Shown: positions 34,916 through 47,285, counted from the stretch's first letter. The stretch: 64,000 bases of DNA from Allolobophora icterica (GCA_963556255.1 OY744610.1:64504283-64568282), one strand, 5' to 3'. The notes: a model not told the origin generated them from the sequence alone. Translations and numbers: made by a program.

Positions 34916-35089
34916 TCTAGTTCTAGTTCGTTATGATAAGGCTCATTCCACGCTCCCTGATTAATGCAATACAATGCAACTGTATATTGTTCTGCCCTCC
35001 TTAATTCCAAACTTCTGAAGAGCCCACACGACCATACGACAGAACATCGATGGCGCCTCAATACACAAGCTGCTGAGTGTTAATTACAC

Positions 35090-35990
35090 AGTAACCACCT
35101 CAGGGGAGGAGGATCGAACCCAAACTCTCCGCGTTGCAGGCAGAGCGCTCTAACCGGTAGGCCACCATGTCTAACAACCAGAGACATAAACTCCTCGACA
35201 TTTATATAGCTCTGGTCATAAACATTTTGAAGGTTTCTAATAAATCATCGAATTATTCAGTGGTTTTGAGATCAAAGGCCGTTGAGGTCGACATAGAAGA
35301 TATTTTTTCACAGTTTTCACTCTTTAATAAATCATCTATAGCTAATTGACTCAAACATTTCAGAAAAAAAACACTTTAAAAAGTGTCTATTTGCAAATGA
35401 AAATTCGTATTATTTCCCATTTTAAACGACATCTCGTGGCTGCTTGAGCTTAACGTGAGTTTCGTCTTAAGAAAACCATGCGATGAATAAAATAAGAGTA
35501 ATTTATAGAGTTGAAAATATGAACTTTAAAGATGTTTTTAAAAAAACAATATTATTAATATGCAGAGTTTAGCGACATCTATTGGAGTCGACCTTGCGTT
35601 TACTTTTTCAAGGTCGTGTCGATTCATATGCTTTGGATTCTGATCAGTTTCTGTTCAATAGGCGCTATATAAATATGTTACTACACTCAGAATTACAAGA
35701 GTTTAACGACATCTCACGGCAAAGCAGAGGGTTGACGTCGATTGGAGAAATTCTGTATAGAATGGGCAGCAGTGGGTATGAAGTGTAGCGACTTCACTTT
35801 CTCAGCCTCAGCAATTGAGGTAGGATGGCCGTCTCATCTTTCCATCGACTGTGTACGGTCAGTGTACTCATCATAGCTGAATTGGCTAGGGGGTGCAGAT
35901 GGAGCAGATATCTCGAAACAGACTGACAGCATTCTTGCATAAAAGGTTAAAATATACATAAGAAGTAGTCAATTGGTTAGACGTTAAGCA
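35090..35990 (-). repeat. composite SINE cluster
   Basis: 35095-35165 is a minus-strand tRNA-like head (box A GGTTAGAGCGC, box B GGGTTCGATCC). 35200-35600 holds AACGACATC / AATTCGTATTATTT modules. 35700-35990 is a SINE-B body on the minus strand (CTGAGGCTGAGAAAGTGAAG side). No host gene. Confidence 0.55.
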
Positions 35991-36060
35991 AGCTCTTCAT
36001 TCAATTTTTCAGCGCCATCAATTGATACTTGGTAATTAAATAGTGACTCTTTACAAATGC

Positions 36061-36280
<220 letters not shown>

Positions 36281-37854
36281 CATCATACATACGGTAACCT
36301 CGAAAGCTCAAGCTTTAACTCCACCACTGCCTTACCTGTGGTAGTGCCGGTCTCAAGCTCGGAGATAGGAGGAGGGCGACGCGAATCAGCTTTGTTATGA
36401 CACAGTATCGAGCAACTGCGGTAAAAAAAATAACTTTTACGTTCTCATTAGCTTCGTTAAATCTTGGATTTCAATCCATTCTTCGGCATTTGAACCCGCA
36501 ATTTCTGGGTCGAGAGTCTACACTTCATACCCACTGCTGCCCATTCTATACAGAATTTCTCCAATCGACGTCAACCCTCTGCTTTGCCGTGAGATGTCGT
36601 TCAACGACATCTTATGGCAATAAAGACCGTTGACGTCAACAGCAATTATTTTGAATAGTTGTCACAGTTGGTATGGCATAATACAACATTTAATAGAGGT
36701 AGCCGATGAGTCGTATTACAGGACCACGCGGCTGCTTTCTCTTATAGGGTGAATATCAAGCCTAAAAGAGGTGTTTAGTTTTCCAATAATTCTCACCGTT
36801 TCTATGGCATAGTGCTTAATTATGGGTTGCGTTAATGTTTGTTTCAACGTTTCCCAAAGAATATATAACGTCTGTCAATAAAAGTTTAGAGGTGTTTTAA
36901 GATAGCACACGCGGGGCGACAACTTGTGCGCGTTAGGACAGTGGACATAGACATACCTTTCCTCGCCATACCATAGCATATTTTCCAAATTATTAAAACA
37001 AGATGAACAATGGTACCAACAGCTAAGTAGCAAACTTATAACATTAAAGGCCGTTGGCGTCGATTGGGAAAAGTATATTGTTCAAGTCCGATCAGGCATT
37101 ATTAGTAAGTCCAGAGTTTAACAACATCTTGTGGCTGTCAGGGCCTTTGACGTCGTCCACCTCTTTTTCCCAGACTCGTGCGTGGCACTACCTGTGCAAT
37201 TACCATTACAATTACAAATTAAGGGCAACAGTTGAAAGTGCAATTGCGTACAGTTGACTGTGGCTGATGATATGAGATTCTTGCAATATGATACATTATT
37301 TTCTCCTGCTTTGAAACAGCATTTTTAATTAATTGCAGAGATCCGATTGACTAAATCCATTTATCCAGTAGCAATAGTAGTAGTTTCAATTTAACGATAC
37401 TGTGTGATAACTGAGATCATTAGCGTTGCCCTCCTCCTTTATCTAGGCTTGGACTGGCACTGCCAGAGTACGAACAGTGGCGGAGTTAACATTTATCTAG
37501 CAGCTACCGTTCGTACGCCATGGTTTTTTTTATTTTACAGATGGACAAGTTTTAAAAGTGTGTTTTCAGCAACTTATCTTTCAGTTGAATCAATTAGCTG
37601 CAGGTGATTCATTAAAGCAGTGAAAACTGTGAAAAACATTTTCTCTTTCGACATGAACGGCCTTTTATACCAAATAGATGTAAAACCACTGAACATTTCG
37701 ATAATTTTAAAATACCTTTAAAATGAGTATCACCGATCCTACATATTCGTTGAAACGGGCTATTGATTGATCACCCTGCAAGTTCGAAGGACAAATATAT
37801 AGCAACGGGTACAATCATTTCAATGGTATCTAAAAAATTCATCGAATTATTCAG
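36281..37854. other. repeat-derived DNA without a gene
   Basis: Holds GTAGTGCCGGTCTCAAGC / GGAGGGCGACGCGAATCAGC module copies (36330-36420, inverted at 37395-37480), SINE-B fragments (36500-36610), and TTTAACAACATCTTGTGGC modules. The frames 37054-37607 fall in them. Confidence 0.45.
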
Positions 37855-38215
37855 TGTTTCTATCCTCATTCTGGTGTCCAAGACACAGCGGGGTCTTGCC
37901 CCAAATATTTAATTGATGTAATTCACCGGCCTCTTTCTGTCTCCTCGCATCGTCCACTTCGCTCCTCGAACAGATTGAATCTTTCAGTTCCTCATACTAG
38001 AACAGCTATGGCTCACTCCCGGTCTTTTGCCTCAATTGGTCCCTCTCTCTGGAATACACTGTCTCCTACTCAATCTCAAATTTTAATAGGTAACCCCTCG
38101 TCTTCTTTTGCTTTCCTCCAGACATTTCTTTTCTCTTGGCCTTGCACACTGGGGGCGCCTATGAACGGTTCACCCTACTAGCGGAGATTTATAAATGTTT
38201 AAATACAATACAATA
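37855..38215 (+). mobile_element. LINE 3' end (CR1/L2-like), fragment 1
   Basis: The plus strand encodes GLAPNYLIDVIHRPLS, an Arg/Leu-rich linker, SFASIGPSLWNTL and SSSFAFLQTFLFS, the usual closing motifs of CR1/L2-type reverse transcriptases (G-x-AP-x-YL, FS-x-x-GP-x-LWN-x-LP, FK-x-x-LK-x-x-LF). It ends with GGCGCCTATGAACGG, TATAAATG and an (AATAC)n tail. 5'-truncated. Confidence 0.7.
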
Positions 38216-38299
38216 CTTCGAAAGGTAGACTGTTGTATATAAGATTTTGCTCTAAATTAATCAGTTAAAATTATGTACAATATACAGTAATGTTCACTA

Positions 38300-39005
38300 A
38301 CCTTTGCTTCTCACCTCTACTTACTTACTCACACTTGCTACTATCACTTAAGGAGACTGCGAGCTATTCGTCGATTCGTCTCTCTTGCAGTTTCCACTAC
38401 CACTATCCATGCATTCATCTGTTGCCGCATTGGTTATTGTAATTCTTTACTAGCAAAGCTTCAGAAAGTCCGTCTTTCTCCCCTTCAGTCGGTACTTAAC
38501 GCGGTTGCTCGCCTCATTGCTCATCGTTCTCGATTCTCATCCATCTCTACTTACATGACTGATGTTTTACATTGGCTTCCTATCTCTGCTCGTATCCACT
38601 TCAAGATCATAACACTTGTCTCTTAGGCGCAACAGGGCTTAGCTCCAGCCTACCTCTGTGACCTGATGCGCAAATCTCTCTGCTTCTTCTCATCGACCCC
38701 TACGTTCTCTAAATCGGTTTGATCTGTTCGTTCCCCGGGTGAGGTCTGCCCTGGTTCAGTCTCGCTCTTTCGCTGTCGTGGGCCCATCCCTATGGAACTC
38801 CCTTCCATTGGTACTCTGTTGAGCATCGTTTAAAGTCTTTCTGCTTTGTCGTGGGCCCATCCCTATGGAACTCCCTTCCCTTGGTACTCTGGTGTTCATC
38901 GTTTAAAGTCTTTCTGTTTCCGCGAGGCTCACACGCTGAGAGCGCCGCTGAATAGTTCACACTGTGAGAGACGCTTTATAAATTCCCAGATACCATACCA
39001 TACAA
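38300..39005 (+). mobile_element. LINE 3' end (CR1/L2-like), fragment 2
   Basis: A longer but frameshifted fragment: ICCRIGYCNSLLAKLQKVRL, LQSVLNAVARLIAHRSRFSS, DVLHWLPISARIHFKI, then QGLAPAYLCDLM. These are standard post-catalytic reverse-transcriptase motifs (YCNSLL, LQ-x-x-x-NAAAR, LHWLP). About 60 nt of CCCATCCCTATGGAACTCCC is tandemly duplicated at 38775-38920. It ends with CTTTATAAATTCCC and (ATACC)n. A pseudogene copy. Confidence 0.75.
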
Positions 39006-39404
39006 TACGTTGAAGAATAAACACTTGTTAAACAGTGTCTCTTTACTCATCAAAAATTCGTACAATTTTCTATTTATTAACGACCTTGTGGCTGCTTGAG
39101 CCGTTGACGTCAACCTCTGACTAACACAAGCCTCTCATTCTGTCACCTTAACGATGAAGGAAATAAGAATATTTATAGTATCGGGTTTATGCGATTTAAA
39201 GGTGTTTTAAAAATCCGATGAACGTACTATGCAGGGTTTAGCAACATCTTGTGGAGTCGACCTTGTGTACTTTTTCAAGGTCGTGTCGATTGGTATGTTT
39301 ATAAAATTGTACGCACATGAAAATTCGTATTATTTTCTATTTATTAACGACATCTTGCGGCTATTTGATCCGTTAACGTCGACCTGGGGAGGGGGATAGA
39401 GTAG

Positions 39405-39545
39405 TGGGTTCTCCCGACGGCTCGTAAATCTTTCATAATTAGGATGATTTTCACCGGAATATAGGCCTTTGTACATTAACCTGGACGTGATATACATGTG
39501 TAAACCAAAATGCGTTTAGCAATTGGATTAATAAAGGATATACTT
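39405..39545 (+). repeat. segment interrupting a SINE-C head
   Basis: SINE-C copies elsewhere run GGGGGATAGAGTAATGGTAA without a break. Here GGGGGATAGAGTAG and TGGTAACACTCATGGCC are separated by about 140 bp ending TTAATAAAGGATATACTTAC. It looks like the 3' end of another short retroelement. Confidence 0.45.
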
Positions 39546-39727
39546 ACTTACTGGTAACACTCATGGCCAGGAGAGCATAAGGTACGAGGATCGACTCCCG
39601 TAACCCCCCCCCCCTCTAGGGCGGCGCCTTGCATGGCTGCCAAACCGTGTGTTAATTAAGATATTGATTGTACTTTCAAGTTTCAATGTAATCTTACTGC
39701 GTTTTTCAGTTTGAATTAATAAAGAAA
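39546..39727 (+). repeat. SINE-C copy
   Basis: TGGTAACACTCATGGCCAGG, a box B-like GGATCGACTCC, GGCGGCGCCTTGCATGGCTG, CCAAACCGTGTGTTAATTAA and the 3' end AATTAATAAAG, followed by (TTA)n. It serves as the unfilled reference for the piggyBac-like insertion at 41680. Confidence 0.7.

Positions 39728-39825
<98 letters not shown>
39728..39825 (+). repeat. (TTA)n microsatellite at a SINE-C tail
   Basis: About 32 TTA units directly after the SINE-C 3' end AATAAAGAAAA. Confidence 0.97.
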
Positions 39826-40134
39826 TACCTTATCATAAAATGCAACGCAACGCCCTAGATATCGATGAAATGAACGTCTATTTATAGTTTCGAATAAACC
39901 CGATTTACAGATGTCTACAAAGTTGATGTTCGTATTATGCATAGTTTAGCGATATCTCGTGAAGTAAAACTTCCGTTGACAATTTCAGAGTCTATATGAG
40001 TATATGCTATATATTCTGACCAGTTTCTCTGAATAGACGCTATATAAATAATTATGTTATTACAATTGCAAGAGTTTAACAACATCTTATGGCAACGCAG
40101 AAGGTTGACGTCGATTGGAGAAATTCTGTATAGA

Positions 40135-40500
40135 ATAGGCAGCAATGAGTATGAAGTGTTAGCGACTTCATTTTCTCAGTCTCGGCAATTGAGGTCGGGT
40201 TGCCAGTCCTCTCCCTGGTCAGGCCTCCTGATCTTTCAACTGAAAGTGTACGTTCATTGTATTCGTTATAGCTGAGTTGGCTAGCCGCTAGGGGGCGCAG
40301 CAGATATCTCGAAAATAATTCTTTCTTGGCCGGGATTTGACCCCCTGACCTTAAGACTGACAACGTTCATACATAAAAGGTACACATGCATAATAAGTAC
40401 TAGTCGATTTGTAAGAATTTTAGAATGCTCTTCATTCAATTGCTCAGCGCCATCGATTAATGCTTCGTCATTAGACAGTGGCGCTTAATAAATGCATAAT
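40135..40500 (-). repeat. SINE-B copy
   Basis: On the minus strand: box B region GGGGGTCAAATCCCGG, then GAGATATCTGC, TACGTACACTTTCAGTTG-like sequence, and the AATGAAGTCGCTAACACTTC end. 40440-40500 is an unrelated SINE end (CAGCGCCATCGATTAATGC). Confidence 0.55.
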
Positions 40501-40953
40501 AATAATAATGTAACAATATTTAAAGGATAATTATAATAATAATAATTATTATTATCCTCAGTTTGAAATTTCTTAATCGCTTATTTCAACGAAAACTATA
40601 TTATTTTTTGAATTCTGCTTCCACACCTTTAAATCATTTGGTTCAAAGGTTATAAATAATTCATTTAACCTCAGCGAGTACTTTCCAGTTATTTGTGTTC
40701 CCTACGTGTGGTAATGCCAGTCCCAGTGAAAGAGAAAGGAGGAGGGCGACGTTAATCATCTTTGTTATGACACAGCGTCATTAAACATCAACTTACTAGC
40801 CAAAAGGACAAAATTAACGTCACTGAGCCTTGTAGCCGCAAGATATCAGAAAAGGCGAATTGTGAGTGAAGGACTTAATCTCTCCACAATGTAATCGTCT
40901 CAGAGGGAGAGGATCGAACCCATACTCTCCGTGTAATATGGCGAGCGATCAAA

Positions 40954-41334
<381 letters not shown>

Positions 41335-41679
41335 TAAGTAAATATATTCTGTATTTGACCGGTTGCAAGAGATTCGCATTCAAGTGAACATACATCAAAT
41401 AACACAATACAGAATGCAGAGTACAAAAGTCAAGAAACAGCATAAGAATCAATATGTGTACAACATTCACCCAATGAAATTTTGCCTCATGTAATTATTG
41501 TGTCAAGTGGAGTAAGCACTCTATAGTGAGACCAAGTTTGCAGTACATAATTTTTAGGTTTCTTGGGTGGGAGCAGTTTACGAAGTACACGACCAGGGGA
41601 GGGGTAGAACACTCATGGCCAGGAGAGCATGAGGTACGCGGATCGACTCCCGTAACCCCCCTCTAGGGCGGCGCCTTAA

Positions 41680-41981
41680 CCCTCAGGCTACCAAGGTTTT
41701 TTTACGACATCGGCTACCAAGGGGGGGGTGGTTACCACCCCCCCCCCGGAATTTCGTGTTTGGTTTAATATATCATATCATGTAATACAGCATTTGATTC
41801 AGCATTCATTTCTGAAAAGAATGGTATATTTAGTTGTAAAATATATGAATGCATCTCGAAATTATATAGTTTTTAACAAAGGCACCGGTCCATTTAACGA
41901 TATCTGATATTATCGCACACAATTTGTACTATTGATCAATTAATATTATGACGTAGGGCCCTACATCGACACGCAAGACTG

Positions 41982-42012
<31 letters not shown>

Positions 42013-42872
42013 GCACACACACATTATTACCGGTATGTGTGTGTATATATATATGCCCATAGACAATTACGATTGTTACGTAAATACCTGGACAAAAATA
42101 TATAAATGATGTGGGTGTTGAAAATGAACTATGTATCCAAGAATATTCTAAATATAATAAATATAATGAGGCTTAATTTTCAACAATACAAACTATTCCA
42201 AAGTCTGTTTTAGTTACAGACAAAACCTAAAGGCGTGCAGCTATATCAACATGAAAACATGAAACAAGAAATTATGTAATTTTTCCCGGCAGTCAAAAAC
42301 GTCAGTGGTCCTTGCAGTTATTGCAAGTTACTTTCATTGTTTTGTGCGAATGCTTCCTGCAAACCGGCTTCTTGAACACTTCACAGCACTGCTTTACTCT
42401 GTTAGTATTCTGCTTCAACTGTTTATAGCCCTTCCCCATACCCAACCATATCGGTTTACGTTGTGATATTGCATCAGTGATTTTCACACTGAAAAAGCGT
42501 ATTATTATTCATTATGATCACTTCCGGTTATCAAAAGACAAATAACTAAGCAAGTAAATATAACCCTAAATTCCCTCTAAAGAATGGCATAGTTGTTTCT
42601 CTTCCAGAAAGAATAATGAATACCTTTATAGTCGACAACAGCTAACAGCTGACGAGAGAAATTCCTGATTTCATAAGTGGTACCTAGGCTATATCGGGTA
42701 TAACTTTTTTATGGCGTGGGATATCATCATGACTTTTACCTCAAAATTTGCGCAAATGGACCCCCTACAGCTACCTAAAATGTCAAAATTATATTCCATG
42801 TGCAAAAAAAGTTTTTCCAGAAAAACGTAGGGGGGGGTGGTAACCACCCCCCCCCCCTTGGTAGCCCGAGGG
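41680..42872 (-). mobile_element. piggyBac-like element 3, inserted in a SINE
   Basis: 1193 bp between TTAA at 41676-41679 and 42873-42876. Left TIR CCCTCAGGCTACCAAGG, right (inverted) CCCTCGGGCTACCAAGG. Subterminal palindromes GGGGGTGGTTACCACCCCC (left) and GGGGTGGTAACCACCCC (right). The left side also repeats GGCTACCAAGG. A transposase C-terminal fragment remains on the minus strand. Confidence 0.85.
42302..42487 (-). pseudogene. piggyBac transposase C-terminal fragment
   Basis: The minus strand encodes QNTNRVKQCCEVFKKPVCRK followed by HSHKTMKVTCNNCKDH and a stop. The CxxH...CxxC spacing is that of the C-terminal cysteine-rich domain. It differs from the fragment in the bHLH intron, so the two elements come from different lineages. 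The catalytic region is absent. Confidence 0.6.
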
Positions 42873-43039
42873 TTAAGGCATGGCTGCCAAACCGTGTGTT
42901 TAATTAAGATATTGATTGTACTTTCAGGTTTCAATGTTATCTTACTGCGTCTGTCGGTTTGAAATAATAAAGAATATAATTATTATTATTCAAGACCCTA
43001 GTAAAAAAGCCGACATGCGCATGCCTGCAGAGTTGGTCG

Positions 43040-43049
43040 AATGTTAATA

Positions 43050-43104
<55 letters not shown>
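43040..43104. repeat. (AT)n
   Basis: AT dinucleotides with one ATACAT interruption. Confidence 0.95.
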
Positions 43105-43107
<3 letters not shown>

Positions 43108-44212
43108 TAGCACAGGCTCTGTAGTATTCGCCTTCATTTGCTTCAGCGTCGTCGGCGGCGGGTGGGTTGGCTGTCACGCCAATCGACTGTGGAAGAGCCG
43201 CCGCCCGCCGGAGCTCGGCCGTTTATTTAATCGTGCGACGGAGCAGCGTGGCCACTGTATGTTGAGCGAATGATTGTGCGCCAGTTTTTCGATTCGCGTC
43301 TTCTTTGTCATGGCGACAAATTGAGGTCAGATCCCGGGTCACGGTTTAATTTACTTCTTGGCGGAGACGGGCGGAGATGGGGGGAGCGGACCCCGGTCGG
43401 ATTGTTCTTCGGAGATAGGACGGCGTTTAATTGGCCACGCTGGAAGACAGGGAACCTGGGTGGGGATGACGAATGGAAAGAGGAAGATGGGAAGAAGAAG
43501 TGGGAAAGGGAAGGAGAGATAGGGGAAAGGAAAGGAAAAGTGGCGAGCGGGAGAAGAAGGGATGATGGGATATGAGGAAGAGGAGAGAAAAGCCGAGCTG
43601 GAGAAGAAACGGATAGGGAGTTAAAGGACGAAGGATTGGAGTTAAAAGGAGAAGGAGAAAGAGAATGGGAGGCAAGTGGAGGGAATGGAAGGGTAGGGTA
43701 GGTGGGTCGTGATTGTGGAAAGATGGGGAAGAGTAGGTAAAGAGTAAAAATGTAAAAGTATGTGCATTGTGCAGAAAGGATGGAGGAATGAGGAAGGCGT
43801 AGGATAGAAAAGAAGACGAAAAAACGGAGAGAGAGAAGGAAGGAGGTAGAGAGAGGAGAGAGCAGGAGGAGAAGATGGACTAAGGAGAGTTAGGATTGGG
43901 AAAATGAGACACGTGGAAGTTGGATGGAATGATTGACTTACGATATTGAAGAGAGAGAGAGACAGATAGACAGACAGAGATACCAAGAGACAGAGAGAGA
44001 CACAGATCGAGTCAGAGAGAGACAGAGACAGAGAGACATAGAGACAGAGAGACAGAGACAGAGAAGCGGGAGGTAAGAAGAGGAGATTGGCTAAGGGAGG
44101 GTAGGAGAGGGTAAAGAAAGCTGGACAAAGGGAAAGGAGTAGATCGAGAAAGGAAGGAAAGAGCGACAGGTAGACGGAGAATTAGAAACACAAACAGACG
44201 CACAGAGACAAC
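43105..44212. other. CpG-rich island then purine-rich tract
   Basis: 43140-43440 is CpG-rich (CGTCGTCGGCGGCGGGTGG, GAGCCGCCGCCCGCCGG) and could be a promoter, though I see no adjoining exon. 43460-44210 is plus-strand purine-rich low-complexity DNA (GGAAGGAGA, GAGACAGA). Confidence 0.45.
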
Positions 44213-44475
44213 CGAAGAGATGAAGATTCAAGAAATGAAGATTCAAAAAGTGAAGATTCAAGATATGAAGATACAAGAAATGAGGATACGGTAAATGAGG
44301 ATTCAGGAAATAGAGATACAATATATAAAGACTCACGAAATTAAGATACAAGAAAAGAAGATTCAAGAAATGAAAATACAAGAAATGAAAATACAAGAAA
44401 TGAAAATACAATAAACGAAGATTCAAGACGTGAAGATACAATAAATGAAGACATGATAAATGAAGATTCAAGAAT
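44213..44475 (+). repeat. 15-bp tandem repeat, about 17 copies
   Basis: The unit is AAGAAATGAAGATTC with substitutions. Because 15 is divisible by 3, one minus-strand frame stays open as a pentapeptide repeat (FLNLH-like); I read it as an artefact. Confidence 0.85.
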
Positions 44476-44931
44476 GACGAACGGTCAGAATGATAGAAAA
44501 GCATTGGTCGGTTCATCGCTGCCTCAACAACGATATCGTCGATTGCCGACGGCAGAGGTCGAGAGAACGAGAGACGCTATCGTCCTCTCGATCGACGGAC
44601 AGTGGGGCTCGTAACGGAGAAGGACTCATGCGGAAGGGTAGACGGGTATGGTTCCAAATATGTATAATAGAGAAAACAACTCCCCGTTGGCCAAATTTTA
44701 GCACAACATTCTAAAGCAAATGTTGAAGCGTCTCCTCTTTAAATTATCCACCTTTGCTATCGTTCTAAATTGAAAACGCTGCTTTCTGACGTTTTCCCCT
44801 TATCACTCTCACCGCTCCAATTCTAAGCACAATGTCTGTCTGCCTGTCTGCCTGACCCCTTTGGACCTTGACATGGAACCGATTTTTACCTTGCCTGTCT
44901 ATCGATTTTGTTTTGACTGACAACCTGCGAA

Positions 44932-45362
44932 CAGGAGCGTAGCCAGACTTCAATTCAAGAGGAGGCAACTAGTGCTTGTCAAAACTTTGATGCAGTGGCG
45001 GCGATCTTGTTTGAGAGGTGAGGGGGACATTTTTCAGCGTCCGAAGGGCGGTAGCAAAGACATCTGAGAATTTCTGAATTTCGCTCAGAGAATTTCAGAA
45101 TTTCGGCATGTTTTCTATCATTTTTGCTACAAAAAAGCTTATGACCTTTTTTAGTCATTAATACATTCGAAGACTTTTTCGAATTTAACATATCTGATGA
45201 CCTTTTTGGGGGGGGTTTGCTCTTCCGTTCAAGAGGAGGCAACATCCACCTCTAATGGGGTGTACTTGAGGATGCAAGGCTATAACCCAAGGAAAATTTT
45301 TAAATCTGCAAAACCAAGAGGAGGCAAATGCCTCCTCTTGCCTCTATGTAACTACGCCTTTG
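44932..45362. mobile_element. hAT-like non-autonomous element
   Basis: 431 bp, starting CAGGAGCGTAGCCAGA and ending AACTACGCCTTTG (inverted CAAAGGCGTAGTTA). Flanked by a perfect 8-bp duplication CCTGCGAA (44924-44931, 45363-45370). Inside, AAGAGGAGGCAA occurs three times. CAGxGGCGTAGC-type ends with 8-bp TSDs are typical of hAT. The minus-strand frame 44979-45245 has no transposase motif. Confidence 0.85.
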
Positions 45363-45370
45363 CCTGCGAA

Positions 45371-47108
45371 TAGGCTGGCCACCCGCGACTTCGCTTTTTT
45401 GAGCGCTGTACAAGTCTCGAGATTACGATCTCATTGAGTCATTGGCGAGGAATGTGATAGGAAGTAATGTCACAGCAGGTGGAAAGACAGTGAAGATGGA
45501 GCTGGCAGAAGGTTTTGATAGGAAACAATAGTAAGTGGACAACTTGAGGCCCAACTGTTGACAAGCTGTCGGTAAACTATTATGAAGTCGTAATAATGAC
45601 AAAATTACTTGTCTGTCTGGAAGTTTGCTGCCAGACAATCACAAAAGACAATCACAGACAGAAAATCACAGATAAACCAGTCTTGACGACCCAAGCTTCA
45701 GTAAACGGAATAGTTCAACTTTAAGAAAATAAATGTTCTGGTCCAATCACAACATTTCTCGGAACTCTTTTTGCTCTGGTCCCTTTCTGTCTGAACACCG
45801 GCTGACGGAACTGGCGCCCGCCCGCCACGCAGCGATCGGGGAAGAGGGGCCTCGGACTGGCGCCCGATTCTGGCGTCGATTTGCTAACGAGCCCATGAAA
45901 CGTGAAATTTTCATTACCGCGGCGGCGTGCGCGTAAGAAGATGTATCGCGGACGTTTATCGGTGAAGCGGCCGCGGCGGCGTCGGACTACTTCCCGGGGT
46001 ATCGATGAATGTCTTATGGCGCCCTCTGTGATATTACTGGTTTATTTGGATGGGCGGGGTGGGGTACAGTTTGGCAGGGTGAGAGGGTGGTATGGAGTAA
46101 GAGGTGCGTTGGTACAGGCCTACAGAGAGAAAGGAAGAGGGTGTTTTATTAAGTTGAAGTTGACATGCAAAGGTTTCATAGACATAGACAAGGACACCGT
46201 CAGACAGACAGGCACACAGACATGTACAGACACAGACAGACACACAGATAGATACAGACAGAGAGATAGACACACCGATATATGCAAATAGACAGGGAGA
46301 CAGACAGACGGACATATTTTGGTGCTCCTTTTCTCTCCCGGCTGTCAACGAACCGTGCTCTGAATATGCTCAGAGTATATTTTCATTTTTCTAGTTGTTT
46401 ACATAATTATCAAGTCGAAATTGCCTCTGACTTAACTGTAATAGGGCGTAGTTGGCCTTGTACATGTAAATGAAAATCTAAAACTTCTCGTAAGCTGCTT
46501 TGGATCAGAATCCTGAGGGCATACTGGGAACATTTCGTTTTCACAAATCCTATCCAGAATCCTCGTCTTTCCCTTACATCCATCGCCGTTTAAACTCTAA
46601 ACACCATCCACCGTAGCCGTGTGACTGCCTTTGGATATCGATCACCTATAGAACCGATTTTACCCTACCTGTCTATCGATTTTGTTTTGGCTGAGCGCCT
46701 GTGAAGAAGGTATACATTCCACGACTTCGTTTTGGGGGCTTTTAGACCTAAATCTCGATGTTACGATTACGAGATATCTTTTGCGCGATAGTGTTACAGA
46801 CTTACAGTAGTGGTTAGCGACTTAGCGTGCTGGACAGTCAACCGAGAGGTCCGGGGTTCAAATCACCGCCGGGGATGACATTTTTTTCGCGATTTCTGCT
46901 CCACCTGTAGGCCTACTTCTTCTAGCCCAGTACTTCCCAATATTTTCTCTTGACTGTTTACAGGATGGCTCGAGGTACTAACTTCAAATTATCCGCCGGA
47001 TGTCGTCGAATACCAACTTTGCAAAATCGCTGCCTTGTAAACATCCGGTTCTTCGGATTGTTTTCACGAAGGGCTTAAATCGTCGTTCCCTTTATTTGCT
47101 TCTTTTCA
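45371..47108. other. upstream region of the RCHY1-like gene
   Basis: 45800-46020 is CpG-rich (ACCGCGGCGGCGTGCGCG, GAAGCGGCCGCGGCGGCG). 46195-46310 is a (CAGACA)n tract. 46805-46925 is a SINE-B head (GGTCCGGGGTTCAAATCACC). The gene's promoter is probably the sequence just before 47109, but I find no clear TATA box. Confidence 0.45.
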
Positions 47109-47285
47109 ATGGAGGGTGGTGGATCAGACAAGGGTCATTTACGCTCTTCCGCTGACCCTGCCAGCTCCGAACGATGTCCAGAGTCGAGTTCTGCAGGTCA
47201 AAGTTCGCACCCGGTGAAGTTACCCTACGCGTCTGGAGCCGGGGTCCCTGTTTGCAGTCACTACGTTCGACATTGCGCCTACGTG
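47109..47285 (+). CDS. RCHY1: RCHY1-like exon 1
   Basis: Starts MEGGGSDKGHLRSSAD in an adequate context (CAATGG) and ends CSHYVRHCAYV before GTAAAA, phase 0. The Ser-rich first 45 residues are not conserved; the last 12 start the CHY finger. Confidence 0.85.

Larger units (their letters stand above)
41605..42970 (+). repeat. SINE-C copy split by a piggyBac-like element
   Basis: The 5' half (41605-41679) ends GGCGGCGCCTTAA and the 3' half (42873-42970) resumes TTAAGGCATGGCTGCCAAAC. Removing the insertion and one TTAA gives GGCGCCTTAAGGCATGGC, against GGCGCCTTGCATGGC in the intact copy at 39620. Confidence 0.75.

Noticed and set aside
43270..43575. 101-codon plus frame in a CpG-rich region
   Set aside because: The start looks unstructured and the end runs into purine repeat; no splice context or motif.
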